Origin: Furfurilactobacillus rossiae DSM 15814
Lineage (GTDB): Bacteria; Bacillota; Bacilli; Lactobacillales; Lactobacillaceae
DNA: 64,000 nucleotides
Reading direction: 5' to 3'
NCBI RefSeq assembly: GCF_000428925.1
Contig: NZ_AUAW01000004.1
Coordinates: 1 to 64,000, forward strand
The translations under genes were made by a program, and so were the position numbers. This document shows positions 28,515 to 38,472 of the stretch, piece by piece. A model generated the notes under the pieces. It saw only the letters and a program-made list of their open reading frames with translations, ran no database searches and was not told where the DNA came from. The first letter of the stretch is position 1. Each line of letters begins with the position of its first letter.

Positions 28515-29714
28515 ATGAATAAAGAGCGGTTCACTGGATTTTCTGACGCGATTATTGCGATTGAAGTTACGATTCTGATTCTTGAGATCGAACCACCTGA
28601 GCAGGCAACGCAGGCGGCAGTCCTAAAGCAAGCTGGTTCATTTGCAGCCTTTACCGCAAGTTTTCTATTAATTATGGCGACATGGTACTTTCATCATAAT
28701 ATTATTAATGTTGCGCACCGAGTGACATTTCCCGTGTATTTGGCCAATACTCTATGGATTTTTGTGATGTCATTATTTCCTCTAGCTACCGCTTGGGTTG
28801 GTCGATATCCGTTAGCTTTTTGGCCTGAATGTCTATTCATTTTAGTAACATTGGTATGGATGGGCGCTTATTCGTTGTTAGTATATAGCTTAGGTGTTGC
28901 CAATCCAGATCAACTTCATGAGTTTTATGCATTGGGGAATTCTCGTGAAAACTTATTATGGCGTTTTGGCATCGTTATTGCCGTGCTACTGGTTTTACCA
29001 TGGTGGCCGATTGCCGGCATCATAGGCCAGATTCTGTTAGGTGTGGCATCTGCTGTGTTAACACTGAGAAATAATAATCGTCATCAGGATATTAATAAAT
29101 CGCGATTAATTGCCTTTACGGATGGTATTATCGCTATTATCGTGACATTGTTGGTTTTACAGTTGGCGGTGCCCGCCGGTATTCACGTCCATGATTTATT
29201 GACTCAAGGTGTTAAGTTTGCGACCTATGTGATTAGTTTCTTGTTCATTATGATTGTGTGGTATAACCATCATGATTTATTTAACGGTTCTGGTAGGATA
29301 ACGACTATCGTTTACTGGGACAACGTTGTATGGCTGCTTTTTTTGAGCTTTTTCCCATATGTGACAGCCTTTGTCGGGGAATTTCCAGAAAGACGGTTGG
29401 CAGAGTGGCTATATGTGGTGGTCCAATTGCTATGGTCACTATCTTATACAAAAATGGCGCGCGACTTACAACGGACCAATCCAGCTAATGGCGAGCATAT
29501 TCGGTTTGTTGGCAAACTAAATGGGTATAACGCGACTGCATTGTATGGTGGTCTCATTGTGGCCGTTGTGCTGGTCTACTTTGTGCCAATCAGCGGCTTA
29601 CTTGTTACGATATTCTTGGCAGGTTTTAACGTCATTCGGGCTTGGCATGATGCACAACGTCAAGACCATCATTACGTGGAGAAACGGGAGGAAAAGCATG
29701 GGACTCGAGAATAA
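28515..29714 (+). CDS. Two-domain TMEM175/DUF1211-family membrane protein (putative K+ channel)
   Basis: 399 residues containing two copies of the DUF1211/TMEM175 unit. Each begins with the signature: RFTGFSDAIIAIEVTIL near the N-terminus (RxxxFSD) and RLIAFTDGIIAIIVTLL at about residue 200. Each half has about six membrane segments, so ~12 in total. Characterised bacterial TMEM175 proteins are single-unit (~200 residues) tetrameric K+ channels; animal TMEM175 is a two-unit fusion. This gene is a bacterial fusion of the same kind. The ATG at 28515 is preferred (GGAG 12 nt upstream). The last 17 nt overlap coaBC, implying coupling. Channel function is inferred from the family. Confidence 0.85.
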   Translation: MNKERFTGFSDAIIAIEVTILILEIEPPEQATQAAVLKQAGSFAAFTASFLLIMATWYFHHNIINVAHRVTFPVYLANTLWIFVMSLFPLATAWVGRYPLAFWPECLFILVTLVWMGAYSLLVYSLGVANPDQLHEFYALGNSRENLLWRFGIVIAVLLVLPWWPIAGIIGQILLGVASAVLTLRNNNRHQDINKSRLIAFTDGIIAIIVTLLVLQLAVPAGIHVHDLLTQGVKFATYVISFLFIMIVWYNHHDLFNGSGRITTIVYWDNVVWLLFLSFFPYVTAFVGEFPERRLAEWLYVVVQLLWSLSYTKMARDLQRTNPANGEHIRFVGKLNGYNATALYGGLIVAVVLVYFVPISGLLVTIFLAGFNVIRAWHDAQRQDHHYVEKREEKHGTRE

Positions 29715-30915
29715 GCACATTGCCGTTTTTGTCACCGGTGGCATTGCAATTTACAAGGCGGCTGAAGTCGTTCGCGGTTTGATGAAGCAGGGAGCGATTG
29801 TTCGTGTAGCAATGACAACAGACGCAACAAAGTTTGTGACGCCGCTGACGTTTGGTGCACTGACTAAACAACCAGTATTGACGGATTTGTTTGACGACAA
29901 TGGTGGTGCCGGTCACTATGTACCACACATCGAGATGGCTGATTGGACGGATATTGCCGTTGTTGTTCCAGCAACGGCGAATATTATAGCTAAAATGGCG
30001 ATGGGGATGGCTGATGATGCTGTCTCAACAACGCTATTAGCCACAACATCATTAAAAATCGTTGTACCGGCAATGAATAATCACATGTGGGAAGCACCAG
30101 CGACCGTTCGTAATGTGGAAACACTAACCGCCGATGGCGCGATGGTGATGCAACCAGATACAGGGATGTTAGCGGAAGGGTATGCAGGGCGTGGCCGATT
30201 GCCTGAACCGGCAACGATTGTAGATTTTGTAAAGCAAAAATGGGCCCAACAAACGGGACGTTTGCGCCATCGCCATGTACTTGTAACTGCTGGTGGAACA
30301 CGTGAACGCATTGATCCAGTTCGTTTTATCAGTAATGATTCCTCAGGAAAAATGGGGTACGCCATTGCAACCGCGGCTGCTAATGAAGGGGCTGATGTCA
30401 CTTTAGTTAGTAGCACAACTGCTTTGACTGCACCAGCTGGTGTTGAAATTGTCCATGTTGCTGGTGCTAAAGAAATGTTAAACCAGATGCAACAACGTTT
30501 GGATCAACAGGATGCTGTTATCATGGCGGCGGCTGTTGCCGATTTTCGGCCAGTTGAAGAAGCTGCCCAGAAAATTAAAAAGACAGCCGATAACGATACG
30601 ATGATAATCAAACTTACAAAGAACCCTGATATCTTAAAAACATTGGCAACGCAGAAAACTAAACAAATCATGGTCGGGTTTGCTGCAGAGACCCAACATC
30701 TATTGGCCAACGCACAACACAAATTGACTGATAAGAAATTAGATATGCTGGTTGCTAACGATGTGAGCCGAAAAGATATTGGCTTCAATGCTGACAACAA
30801 CCAAGTAGTTATCCTGCGTCCCAATCAGGAGCCCGAAAAATTACCAATCATGGCTAAGTCTGAGCTTGCGGCAAAACTTATTGATAGGGTTGTAACGTTA
30901 TTACCCGGGAAATGA
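29698..30915 (+). CDS. coaBC: Phosphopantothenoylcysteine decarboxylase / phosphopantothenate-cysteine ligase
   Basis: 405 residues. The N-terminal flavoprotein half (CoaC) has HIAVFVTGGIAIYKAAEVVRGL and PAMNNHMWEAPAT. The C-terminal ligase half (CoaB) has LVTAGGTRERIDPVRFISNDSSGKMGYAIA and VMAAAVADFRP. Together they convert 4'-phosphopantothenate and cysteine into 4'-phosphopantetheine for coenzyme A. The start is the ATG at 29698, with GGGAGG 8 nt upstream, inside the end of the TMEM175-like gene. Placement between yidC and jag is unusual. The stop codon region carries CCCGGGAAAT. Confidence 0.96.
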   Translation: MGLENKHIAVFVTGGIAIYKAAEVVRGLMKQGAIVRVAMTTDATKFVTPLTFGALTKQPVLTDLFDDNGGAGHYVPHIEMADWTDIAVVVPATANIIAKMAMGMADDAVSTTLLATTSLKIVVPAMNNHMWEAPATVRNVETLTADGAMVMQPDTGMLAEGYAGRGRLPEPATIVDFVKQKWAQQTGRLRHRHVLVTAGGTRERIDPVRFISNDSSGKMGYAIATAAANEGADVTLVSSTTALTAPAGVEIVHVAGAKEMLNQMQQRLDQQDAVIMAAAVADFRPVEEAAQKIKKTADNDTMIIKLTKNPDILKTLATQKTKQIMVGFAAETQHLLANAQHKLTDKKLDMLVANDVSRKDIGFNADNNQVVILRPNQEPEKLPIMAKSELAAKLIDRVVTLLPGK

Positions 30916-31031
30916 TTTTAGCTGCTAACATTTTGGCGACAAATGGTCGGTAACCAGAATGTGAATGTTCAATAAAAAGTTAGTCAATCCATGCTAAAAT
31001 ATAGATACGTGATTCATTTGGAGGAATAGCT

Positions 31032-32081
31032 GTGACGCAATATCAGGGGAAGACCGTGGATGAAGCAATTCAAAACGGACTCAAAAAAATTCAAATTGAT
31101 CGTGACAAAGTAGCGATTACAGTTGTATCTGAACCGGTACATGGCTGGTTTGGACGCTTAAAAAAAGAGGCTATCGTCGATATTACGATTAAGCCAGTTT
31201 CCGTTACAAAAACGCCGCAATCGGCTAAGGTATCGGCTGGTGCGCCCACGGGAGCAACTTCATCACGGACAACGCAAAGTAAACCACTTAAAAATGCTAA
31301 AACTAGTCCGACGTTTGATCATCCAAGTGGTCAACGAGTGGCTGCTAAGCGTGATGAGGATATTGAACGAAATGTTGATGCCACTGCTGATGTTCGACGC
31401 CGTGAGGGAGACCATCCCCGCGCTAAAAGTTCATTAACCTCGTCTGAGGTTGTCGACAGTGTTGTTGCATCTGTGGAGACCACTTCGACTGTTTCAACAA
31501 CTGCCGCGATGAGCGGTGCGAGCACTCAATCGCAGGCTGCCAACTTGAATGACTCGGTCACATCAGTGTCAGCGTCCACTCAATTGACACCGGCAGAGTT
31601 GAAGGCTCGCCAACAAGCTAATCAAGCACGCTTGGATGATAATTTGGAAGCAGTTGCTAATTACTTACTTGATGCGCTGGAACAACTTGGTATTAGCGCT
31701 GACGCCGAGGCCGATACATACCATCATGGTGCAACAATAACCTTTATGACCGAACAAGAAGGATTATTGATTGGTCGGCATGGTCGCACGTTGAACGCAC
31801 TACAAGTACTGGGCAACACATTCATGTTGCGGCAGGGCATGCAACATTTTGAATTAATGCTTGATGTGGCTGGCTATCGTGAACGGCGCGCCAGCACGTT
31901 ACGACGGTTGGCCGATAATACTGCGCGTGATGTAATTGCGGGCGGTGAACCAGAGTTGCTTGATCCCATGCCTGCTTATGAGCGGAAGGTTATTCACACA
32001 CAGCTGGCTAAAAATGCGCATGTAACGACCTTCTCACAAGGCAGGGAACCACGACGCGGTGTTGTTGTTGCCCCACGCTGA
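31032..32081 (+). CDS. jag: RNA-binding protein KhpB/Jag (SpoIIIJ-associated)
   Basis: 349 residues. The N-terminal Jag domain (1-~52: GKTVDEAIQNGLKKIQI..VHGWFGRLKKEA), a long Ser/Thr/Ala-rich low-complexity linker (~55-200), a KH domain (~215-290, with LLIGRHGRTLNALQVL) and an R3H domain (~290-349, with RRASTLRRLADNTA and RREPRR-like SQGREPRRGVVVAPR). It acts with KhpA as an RNA chaperone influencing cell division and length. GTG start with GGAGG 8 nt upstream. Normally next to yidC; here separated by three genes. Confidence 0.95.
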   Translation: MTQYQGKTVDEAIQNGLKKIQIDRDKVAITVVSEPVHGWFGRLKKEAIVDITIKPVSVTKTPQSAKVSAGAPTGATSSRTTQSKPLKNAKTSPTFDHPSGQRVAAKRDEDIERNVDATADVRRREGDHPRAKSSLTSSEVVDSVVASVETTSTVSTTAAMSGASTQSQAANLNDSVTSVSASTQLTPAELKARQQANQARLDDNLEAVANYLLDALEQLGISADAEADTYHHGATITFMTEQEGLLIGRHGRTLNALQVLGNTFMLRQGMQHFELMLDVAGYRERRASTLRRLADNTARDVIAGGEPELLDPMPAYERKVIHTQLAKNAHVTTFSQGREPRRGVVVAPR

Positions 32082-32164
32082 CGCTTGACAAAAAGAGCCG
32101 ACGCTTTTAATATTGGGTACATTAATTAAACATTTGATATGGATATTACTGGTTAAAGTAGTCA

Positions 32165-32211
32165 AGGTGCTTTGCCCACGTGTTTTTTACGCGTGGGGTG
32201 GCACTTTTTTT
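32165..32211 (+). terminator. jag terminator
   Basis: GTGC..CCCACG pairs with CGTGGG..GCAC across a TGTTTTTTACG loop, followed by T7. Confidence 0.85.
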
Positions 32212-32246
32212 ATGCAATTTATTAATCAGCGGAGAAGGGAGTTTAT

Positions 32247-33638
32247 ATGTCACAAACGATTACCGAGTTTGATACCATCGCTGCTATTTCAACGCCACCT
32301 GGTGAGGGTGCAATTTCAATTGTGCGGTTGAGTGGTGAAGAGGCACTAGCAACTGCTGAAAGGGTCTTTAAGGGCCGCGATTTAAGTAAAGTAGCTAGTC
32401 ACACCATTAATTACGGGCACATTATTGATCCTGATACTAACGAAGAAGTTGACGAAGTGATGGTTTCTGTGATGTTAGCGCCAAAGACGTTTACGCGTGA
32501 AGATGTTATTGAAATTAACTGTCATGGTGGGATTGTTGCTACCAACCGAATTTTACAGTTGCTGTTAAGCCATGGTGCTCGGTTAGCTGAACCCGGTGAG
32601 TTTACCAAACGTGCTTTTCTTAATGGTCGAATTGACTTGTCACAGGCTGAAGCCGTAATGGATTTAATTCGTGCCAAAACTGACAAATCAATGAAGGTTG
32701 CGTTAAATCAATTGGACGGTGATTTAGCTCACTTGATTCGCAATTTACGTCAGGACATCTTGGATGTTTTAGCTCAAGTCGAAGTGAATATTGATTACCC
32801 TGAGTATGATGATGTGGAAACCATGACGACACGGTTATTGTTGGAAAAGGCCAAGGATGTAAAGGCTAGAATTGCAGATCTTCTCAGTACCGCTCAACAG
32901 GGTAAAGTACTGCGTGAAGGTTTGGCAACAGCCATTGTTGGGCGGCCTAATGTCGGTAAATCAAGTCTCTTGAATCACCTTCTTCACGAGGACAAGGCAA
33001 TCGTGACGGATGTCGCCGGTACGACCCGCGATGTCATTGAAGAATATGTGAACGTGAAGGGTGTGCCGTTAAAGCTGGTTGATACGGCCGGGATTCATGA
33101 CACGACGGATAAAGTTGAAAAAATCGGTGTTGAACGATCCAAACAGGCGTTGGCTGCTGCTGATTTAGTTTTGTTGGTCATTAATGGCAGTGAACCATTA
33201 ACGGATGAGGACCGCACGTTAATTGAAACAACGGCGGATAGCAAACGAATCGTCATTTTGAACAAAACTGATTTGCCGCAACAAGTCGACTTGGCCGATT
33301 TGCAAAAGTTAGTTGGCGATGACGCAGTGATTGCGACATCGGTACTGACGAATGCTGGGATGGATCAGTTAGAGGATAAGATTGCTAATCTGTTCTTTGG
33401 CGGTATTGAAAACAGTCAGACGACGGTAATGGTGACTAATGCTCGGCATATTGGTTTATTAAACCAGGCATCACAAGCCTTGGATGACGTTATGAGTGGT
33501 ATCGCAGCGGGGATGCCGGTTGATTTAGTTCAAATCGATATGACACGTGCATGGGATCTGCTGGGCGAAATAACCGGTGATTCTGTGCAGGATGAACTGT
33601 TGACACAATTATTTTCTCAATTTTGTTTGGGCAAATAG
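32247..33638 (+). CDS. mnmE: tRNA modification GTPase MnmE (TrmE)
   Basis: 463 residues. The N-terminal folate-binding domain has [22 protein letters not shown]. The inserted G domain carries [12 protein letters not shown] (G1), DVAGTTRD (G2/G3 region), DTAGIHDT and NKTD. The C-terminus ends FCLGK, the catalytic cysteine motif (FCIGK in most). With MnmG it makes the cmnm5/nm5 modification of U34 in several tRNAs. AGAAGGGAG precedes the ATG. The stop codon lies in the loop of a perfect hairpin (33624-33649). Confidence 0.97.
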   Translation: MSQTITEFDTIAAISTPPGEGAISIVRLSGEEALATAERVFKGRDLSKVASHTINYGHIIDPDTNEEVDEVMVSVMLAPKTFTREDVIEINCHGGIVATNRILQLLLSHGARLAEPGEFTKRAFLNGRIDLSQAEAVMDLIRAKTDKSMKVALNQLDGDLAHLIRNLRQDILDVLAQVEVNIDYPEYDDVETMTTRLLLEKAKDVKARIADLLSTAQQGKVLREGLATAIVGRPNVGKSSLLNHLLHEDKAIVTDVAGTTRDVIEEYVNVKGVPLKLVDTAGIHDTTDKVEKIGVERSKQALAAADLVLLVINGSEPLTDEDRTLIETTADSKRIVILNKTDLPQQVDLADLQKLVGDDAVIATSVLTNAGMDQLEDKIANLFFGGIENSQTTVMVTNARHIGLLNQASQALDDVMSGIAAGMPVDLVQIDMTRAWDLLGEITGDSVQDELLTQLFSQFCLGK

Positions 33639-33649
33639 TTGCCCAAACA
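33624..33649. repeat. Perfect hairpin over the mnmE stop codon
   Basis: TGTTTGGGCAA and TTGCCCAAACA are perfectly complementary with a 4-base loop that includes the TAG stop. No T run follows, so it is not a classical terminator. It directly abuts the parS-like site at 33650. Confidence 0.6.
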
Positions 33650-33665
33650 TGTTTCATGTGAAACA
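33650..33665. other. parS-like centromere site (2), between mnmE and mnmG
   Basis: TGTTTCATGTGAAACA is a near-perfect palindrome and one base from the ParB-binding consensus TGTTTCACGTGAAACA. It is about 9.5 kb right of the DnaA-trio. Confidence 0.6.
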
Positions 33666-33716
33666 TACTGCCAGAACTACAGTTATAAATAAGTTGGCAC
33701 TTGAAAGGAAAATGAA

Positions 33717-35633
33717 ATGATTTCAGAGGGAAAGCCATACCAGGCAAAAGCGTATGACGTAATCGTGGTCGGCGCTGGTCATGCTGGCTCTGAGGCTGCG
33801 CTAGCTGCGGCCAGAATGGGTAACAAAACACTATTAATGACCATTTCGTTGGAAATGGTGGCCTTTATGCCATGTAATCCGTCTGTTGGTGGTCCGGCTA
33901 AAGGAATTGTGGTCCGTGAAATTGATGCTCTCGGTGGTGAAATGGGCCACAACATTGATAAGACATACGTTCAAATGCGGATGCTAAATACCGGGAAAGG
34001 TCCTGCTGTCCGTGCTTTACGGGCTCAGGCCGACAAACATGCCTATCATGAGGAAATGAAGCACACGATGGAACGGGAACCTAATTTAACGTTGCGTCAG
34101 GGTGTCGTTACTTCCTTATTGGTCGACGATGGTGTTTGTCACGGTGTTGTGACAGCAACTGGGGCACACTATGAAGCGAAGTCTGTGGTATTAACCGCTG
34201 GTACTGCTTCACGTGGGAAGATTATCATTGGGGAACTGATGTATTCATCTGGCCCCAACAACTCACAACCGTCCATTGAATTGTCAGAAGATTTAGAGAA
34301 ACTCGGTTTTGACCTGGAACGGTTTAAGACTGGGACACCGCCACGTGTAGATGGTGGAACAATTCATTATGATGAAACGGAAGAGCAACCTGGTGATAAG
34401 GAACCTAACCATTTCAGCTTTGATACGCCAGACAGTCAGTACATTGACGTTAAAAATCAACTTAGTTGCTGGTTAACTTATACCAATGAACATACGCATG
34501 AAATTATTCGTGAAAACTTGGATCGAGCACCAATGTTTTCAGGTGTGATCGAAGGGGTCGGACCGCGTTACTGTCCTTCCATCGAAGACAAGATCGTACG
34601 TTTCGCTGATAAGAGCCGGCACCAGTTGTTCTTAGAACCTGAAGGTCGACGGACTGATGAATGGTATGTACAAGGGCTGTCAACATCAATGCCAGAAGAA
34701 ATTCAGCAGCATATTTTACATTCCATCAAGGGCTTAGAAGATGCAGAAATGATGCGGCCTGGCTATGCAATTGAGTATGATGTTGTGTCACCTTACCAGT
34801 TGCGTAACACACTAGAAACAAAGCTGATTAAAAACCTGTATACTGCTGGTCAAATGAACGGCACGTCTGGTTATGAAGAGGCTGCTGGCCAGGGTCTGAT
34901 TGCGGGCATTAATGCAGGTCGTCGTGCTTTAGGCGAGGATGATTTCACATTAAAGAGGTCTGACGCATACATTGGCGTCATGATTGATGACTTAGTGACC
35001 AAGGGCACGAAAGAACCGTACCGTTTGTTAACGAGCCGTGCTGAATATCGGCTGATTTTGCGGCACGATAATGCGGATCTGCGTTTGACGGCCATGGGTC
35101 ACGATCTTGGTCTGATTAATGATGAAAAATTCGCTAAGTTTGAAAGCAAAAAAGCGGCTATTACCGCTGAGTTAAATCGTTTGAAGTCTGTGCGCGTTAA
35201 GCCCAATGCACAAGTTAACGAGTGGTTGGTAGCACATAATGATGCGCCATTGAAGGATGGTGTGCTGGCGGCCGATTTCCTGAGGCGTCCAGAAGTGACC
35301 TATGCTGATTTGATGCAATTTATTGATGGACCGGCTGAGCCACTCGATCACCGTGTGGTAGAACAGGTTGAAATTGAGCTAAAGTATGCTGGTTATATTC
35401 AAAAGGCTGAAGAGAAGATTGCCAAGCTGAAGCGGATGGAAGCAAAGGCTATTCCGGCAAATATTGACTATGAGGCCATTGAAGGCTTAGCGACAGAGGG
35501 ACGTCAAAAACTCGCTAAAATTCAACCGGAAACGCTGGCTCAGGCGAGCCGAATTTCTGGTGTTAACCCTGCTGATATTGCGATTTTGTCCGTCTATATT
35601 GAACAGGGACGCATCGCTAAGGTGTCGCAGTAG
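33717..35633 (+). CDS. mnmG: tRNA uridine-5-carboxymethylaminomethyl modification enzyme MnmG (GidA)
   Basis: 638 residues, full length. The FAD-binding start is [23 protein letters not shown], followed by [26 protein letters not shown], the MnmG signature. The later [23 protein letters not shown] is also typical. It partners MnmE in wobble-uridine modification. AAAGGAAAATGAA precedes the ATG. In many Firmicutes rsmG, noc and parAB follow; here a terminator and an unrelated cluster follow instead. Confidence 0.98.
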   Translation: MISEGKPYQAKAYDVIVVGAGHAGSEAALAAARMGNKTLLMTISLEMVAFMPCNPSVGGPAKGIVVREIDALGGEMGHNIDKTYVQMRMLNTGKGPAVRALRAQADKHAYHEEMKHTMEREPNLTLRQGVVTSLLVDDGVCHGVVTATGAHYEAKSVVLTAGTASRGKIIIGELMYSSGPNNSQPSIELSEDLEKLGFDLERFKTGTPPRVDGGTIHYDETEEQPGDKEPNHFSFDTPDSQYIDVKNQLSCWLTYTNEHTHEIIRENLDRAPMFSGVIEGVGPRYCPSIEDKIVRFADKSRHQLFLEPEGRRTDEWYVQGLSTSMPEEIQQHILHSIKGLEDAEMMRPGYAIEYDVVSPYQLRNTLETKLIKNLYTAGQMNGTSGYEEAAGQGLIAGINAGRRALGEDDFTLKRSDAYIGVMIDDLVTKGTKEPYRLLTSRAEYRLILRHDNADLRLTAMGHDLGLINDEKFAKFESKKAAITAELNRLKSVRVKPNAQVNEWLVAHNDAPLKDGVLAADFLRRPEVTYADLMQFIDGPAEPLDHRVVEQVEIELKYAGYIQKAEEKIAKLKRMEAKAIPANIDYEAIEGLATEGRQKLAKIQPETLAQASRISGVNPADIAILSVYIEQGRIAKVSQ

Positions 35634-35694
35634 TTAAGTAAATTGATAATTCGTCTTAACGGATACTTGGAAGAAGTAACGATTTAAACTATAA

Positions 35695-35735
35695 AAAGAG
35701 TGGTCATCGCGAGTATTTCGTAATGACCACTCTTT
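35695..35735. terminator. Bidirectional terminator between mnmG and acyltransferase operon
   Basis: AAAGAGTGGTCAT (35695-35707) pairs perfectly with ATGACCACTCTTT (35723-35735), flanked by A- and T-rich ends; it lies between convergent genes. Confidence 0.82.
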
Positions 35736-35801
35736 GGTATTATTGTTAATTAACATTTACGTCTGGATCGTACAATCGTCAACGATAGTGAAATAATGGC
35801 T

Positions 35802-36674
35802 TTATTGCTGAGCACGATTCGGAATCCATCCTACAATGTCTTGTGGTTCAAACTGATAAGATAATGGTTCATGATAGGCTGCCTCATAGGCGGCCTTTTT
35901 TTGTGCATAATCCTGGTTCATCATGCGCGTGGCATTTGCGTTAGCCGATAGTTTAGGATCAGGGTAAATGAGCGGCAAAATGTGTAAATGATAACTCGTT
36001 TCATGAAATTCTGGCGTTGCTAATTTCTTTTCCGACCGAATTTCGGTAAAGCAGGAAATGATGGGCACGTTTGCTTTGGCGGCGTAATAATACGTGCCAC
36101 GTTTGGGCGGCCTTGGCTTGCGGTAATTAAACCACATTTCTTGTTCGGGATAAATCAAAACGAAGTGACCAGCGGCAGTTGTTTTTTGAATCAATGCTGG
36201 TAGTTCGCGACCGAGATAGTCCAACCGTTTGGACAAGGGAATGATATCTAGGTTATTCATTAAATAGCCGAGTCCGCCGGTCATCGCCAAATTTGTGTCC
36301 TGGCTGACAATGAATAAGCGCCGGTGCTCATGACGAGCTAGTAGTCGCGGTACCGTGTTTTCAAGGGGATTGAAATGATTAGTGGTGATGATGGCACCTT
36401 GGTGTTTAGCTAGACCGGAAAGATTTTCCCAACCGGAAACGGTGGTCGTTCGGTTAGTCAGCCAGGTTGCGATGGCCATAAACGTTCGCGCAATCCAGTT
36501 GGCAATTTTAAAGTGAAATGTGTGACTACGTTTGAGGTAGTTATCGACGGCTTGCGTTTTGGCCTCAGTTGATAAGATAGGATCACCCACCTCTACCTTA
36601 TCGTTAAAGCGGCCCTCGGCAATGGCCTGTCGAATGTTATCAATGACTTGGTCGCGATGATCAGCAACAATCAT
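35802..36674 (-). CDS. Divergent PlsC-like acyltransferase (second of pair)
   Basis: 290 residues. The PlsC/LPLAT core begins after an N-terminal extension of ~60 residues. Motif I reads TTNHFNPLEN, i.e. NHx4E in place of the usual NHx4D. Motif II-like IPLSKRLD and motif III-like LIYPEQEMWFNYRKPRPPKRG replace the common FPEGTRS. These changes are shared in style with the other acyltransferase of the operon (YPE-xxxW-xxY-x-K-x-RP), so it may be a separate subfamily. The family transfers acyl groups from acyl-ACP/CoA to glycerol phosphates or other acceptors; the acceptor here is unknown. It overlaps the upstream GT8 gene by 4 nt. Confidence 0.8.
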   Translation of the reverse strand: MIVADHRDQVIDNIRQAIAEGRFNDKVEVGDPILSTEAKTQAVDNYLKRSHTFHFKIANWIARTFMAIATWLTNRTTTVSGWENLSGLAKHQGAIITTNHFNPLENTVPRLLARHEHRRLFIVSQDTNLAMTGGLGYLMNNLDIIPLSKRLDYLGRELPALIQKTTAAGHFVLIYPEQEMWFNYRKPRPPKRGTYYYAAKANVPIISCFTEIRSEKKLATPEFHETSYHLHILPLIYPDPKLSANANATRMMNQDYAQKKAAYEAAYHEPLSYQFEPQDIVGWIPNRAQQ

Positions 36675-37630
36675 ACGCGAATGGGCACACCGGTGGCGGC
36701 CACTTTTTTAAACGTCGTGGGTGTATCAGGTAACTGGCCAGCTTTAGTCATTAAGGTGGTCAGCTTGGCTCGATCGGCGTCTCGCTGTGCAGTTGTATAG
36801 TCGTTTAATTGTTGATGGAGCATATCTTTGTATGAGGTCTGATCCGCATATTGCCAGAAATAATGACCGTACATAATGTGGTCAAAATACCACGGCTTAT
36901 AAAATAGATTGTAATGAATCAATTGTGGATTCTTCACTGGCGCATACTGTGGGTCTTTTGGCATGGCGTCCCAGACCTCGTCTAAGTACCGGATGCGACC
37001 ATGACACATTGTATTGAGATAATCTTGATCTGGCGCAATGCAGTCAAACTGGTACGTTTGCAGAAATTTCAAGAAACGTTGACTGAAATGTTCCTCTCGT
37101 AATTTTGTTAGATTGAGGAGCAATACACCGGAGTTGATGTATTCGTTAGCAGGTAGACCAAGTGCATTAGTGATGTAATCGACCATTGGCGGCACGTGTT
37201 CAATTGAATGGTCTGGGGCGGCCCCAATCAAATTATTAGCCAATGGCAGCTCGTATAAATTAGCTAAATTTCCGGGGATGACCGTATCGCTGTCAATGTA
37301 AATAGCTTTTTCAAACTGCGGAAACATGTCGGCGATAAATAAGCGGTAGAAAATGGTTAAAGTAAAGAAATCGGCTCTGAGAAAATTTTGATGCTGATTT
37401 TGAATAGCAGATAACGACTGTGTTAAAGCCTTAAAGCGAACCGCTACATTAGGCGTACTAAGTGCGGATAGGCTGGCCTTTGTTTGATCAGACAACCCTT
37501 GATGCAAAATAATGACTTGGTAATGATCATTTGAATCAGCATTTGAGGTTAATGATTTGATCGAGACAGCGGCATAGGGTGCAAAATCTTCACTGATGGC
37601 GTAAAAGACAGGAATAATTGCTGAAGGCAT
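36671..37630 (-). CDS. Glycosyltransferase family 8 protein (long)
   Basis: 319 residues of GT8 type (A-fold, retaining, Mn-dependent). The N-terminus IIPVFYAISEDFAPYAAVSIKSL is typical; the DxD nucleotide-sugar site is KAIYIDSDTVIPGNLANLYE. The acceptor side shows YINSGVLLLNL and PDQDYLNTMC, and the late motif is LIHYNLFYKPWY, a variant of HxxGxxKPW. It probably transfers glucose or galactose from a UDP-sugar to a lipid, glycan or protein; the acceptor is unknown. No signal peptide, so cytoplasmic. It starts 17 nt after the shorter GT8 gene and overlaps the next acyltransferase by 4 nt. Confidence 0.88.
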   Translation of the reverse strand: MPSAIIPVFYAISEDFAPYAAVSIKSLTSNADSNDHYQVIILHQGLSDQTKASLSALSTPNVAVRFKALTQSLSAIQNQHQNFLRADFFTLTIFYRLFIADMFPQFEKAIYIDSDTVIPGNLANLYELPLANNLIGAAPDHSIEHVPPMVDYITNALGLPANEYINSGVLLLNLTKLREEHFSQRFLKFLQTYQFDCIAPDQDYLNTMCHGRIRYLDEVWDAMPKDPQYAPVKNPQLIHYNLFYKPWYFDHIMYGHYFWQYADQTSYKDMLHQQLNDYTTAQRDADRAKLTTLMTKAGQLPDTPTTFKKVAATGVPIRV

Positions 37631-37647
37631 CGTGTGTCGCTCCTTTC

Positions 37648-38472
37648 TTACTGATGTTGTTTGAGTTCAAGGTATTTATTGAGGACATCATCGTAATCGT
37701 GAAGGCCTAACTCATGGTGAACCCGCTGAACTTCCCATGGTTTCACCGTAAACGTGTGCACCCACGGGAAGAACTTGAAACTCGTCGTAAAGTGTTGAAA
37801 AACAGTGTCGGATTGAACACGGTGCTGTTCGTTAAATCGTTCTGGTGCAATCCGTTTGGTGCGGCTCAGCTTGTTCAATGCAGTTTGATCTGGCATGAAG
37901 CGTTGCTGCGTCTCACACATGTAGCGGGCTTTGGCAAACAGTTGCGTTTGTCGAATGTAGGCCAAGTTAAGCAGAAGAACACCAGAATTGACGTAATCAT
38001 AGACTTTCAGTTCATGATGGAAGAACCATTTTCCGTAATGATCAAGCACGCCTACAAACTCAACGCCGTGAAGATCTTGGTGATAGAATGTCCCAAATGA
38101 TTGGCGGCAAATAATGTCGGCATCGAGGTAAAGCAGACGGTTAGGCAGTTGTGGAATCTGGTCGGCATATAAACGGAGCATGGAATATGGCGTGAACCGT
38201 GACGTCATGTTTGCACTAGGTGGTGTTTGGTTGAATAATGTGGTGCAATCAATTGCTTCAATGGTATTGAGTGGGTTGGCATGAAGTAACTCGTTGCGAA
38301 CACAAGTGAGCAATCGCTCACTAACAGGCTCACGTTGAGCCTCATTTGACGATGGTAATGTCATCGTCATCACATAAATATGCAAGGGTTCTCGCACATG
38401 TTTGATGAGCGATAATGTTGCGATAAGGATGCCATCCTCCACGCTGTGGTCGCCACAGAATAAAATATTCAT
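37648..38472 (-). CDS. Glycosyltransferase family 8 protein (short)
   Basis: 274 residues, GT8 type. It starts MNILFCGDHSVEDGILIATLSLIKHV, has the DxD site RLLYLDADIICRQSF, YVNSGVLLLNLAYI and PDQTALNKLS, and ends with a KPW motif (VHTFTVKPWEVQ). It differs clearly from its neighbour, so the two are not a recent duplication and may add successive sugars. It overlaps the upstream acyltransferase stop by one base (TAATG), i.e. tight translational coupling. Donor and acceptor unknown. Confidence 0.88.
   Translation of the reverse strand: MNILFCGDHSVEDGILIATLSLIKHVREPLHIYVMTMTLPSSNEAQREPVSERLLTCVRNELLHANPLNTIEAIDCTTLFNQTPPSANMTSRFTPYSMLRLYADQIPQLPNRLLYLDADIICRQSFGTFYHQDLHGVEFVGVLDHYGKWFFHHELKVYDYVNSGVLLLNLAYIRQTQLFAKARYMCETQQRFMPDQTALNKLSRTKRIAPERFNEQHRVQSDTVFQHFTTSFKFFPWVHTFTVKPWEVQRVHHELGLHDYDDVLNKYLELKQHQ

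Noticed and set aside
29521-29697. N-terminal extension of coaBC
   Set aside because: The frame is open upstream but runs out of phase through the TMEM175-like gene; the ATG at 29698 with GGGAGG matches the family start.
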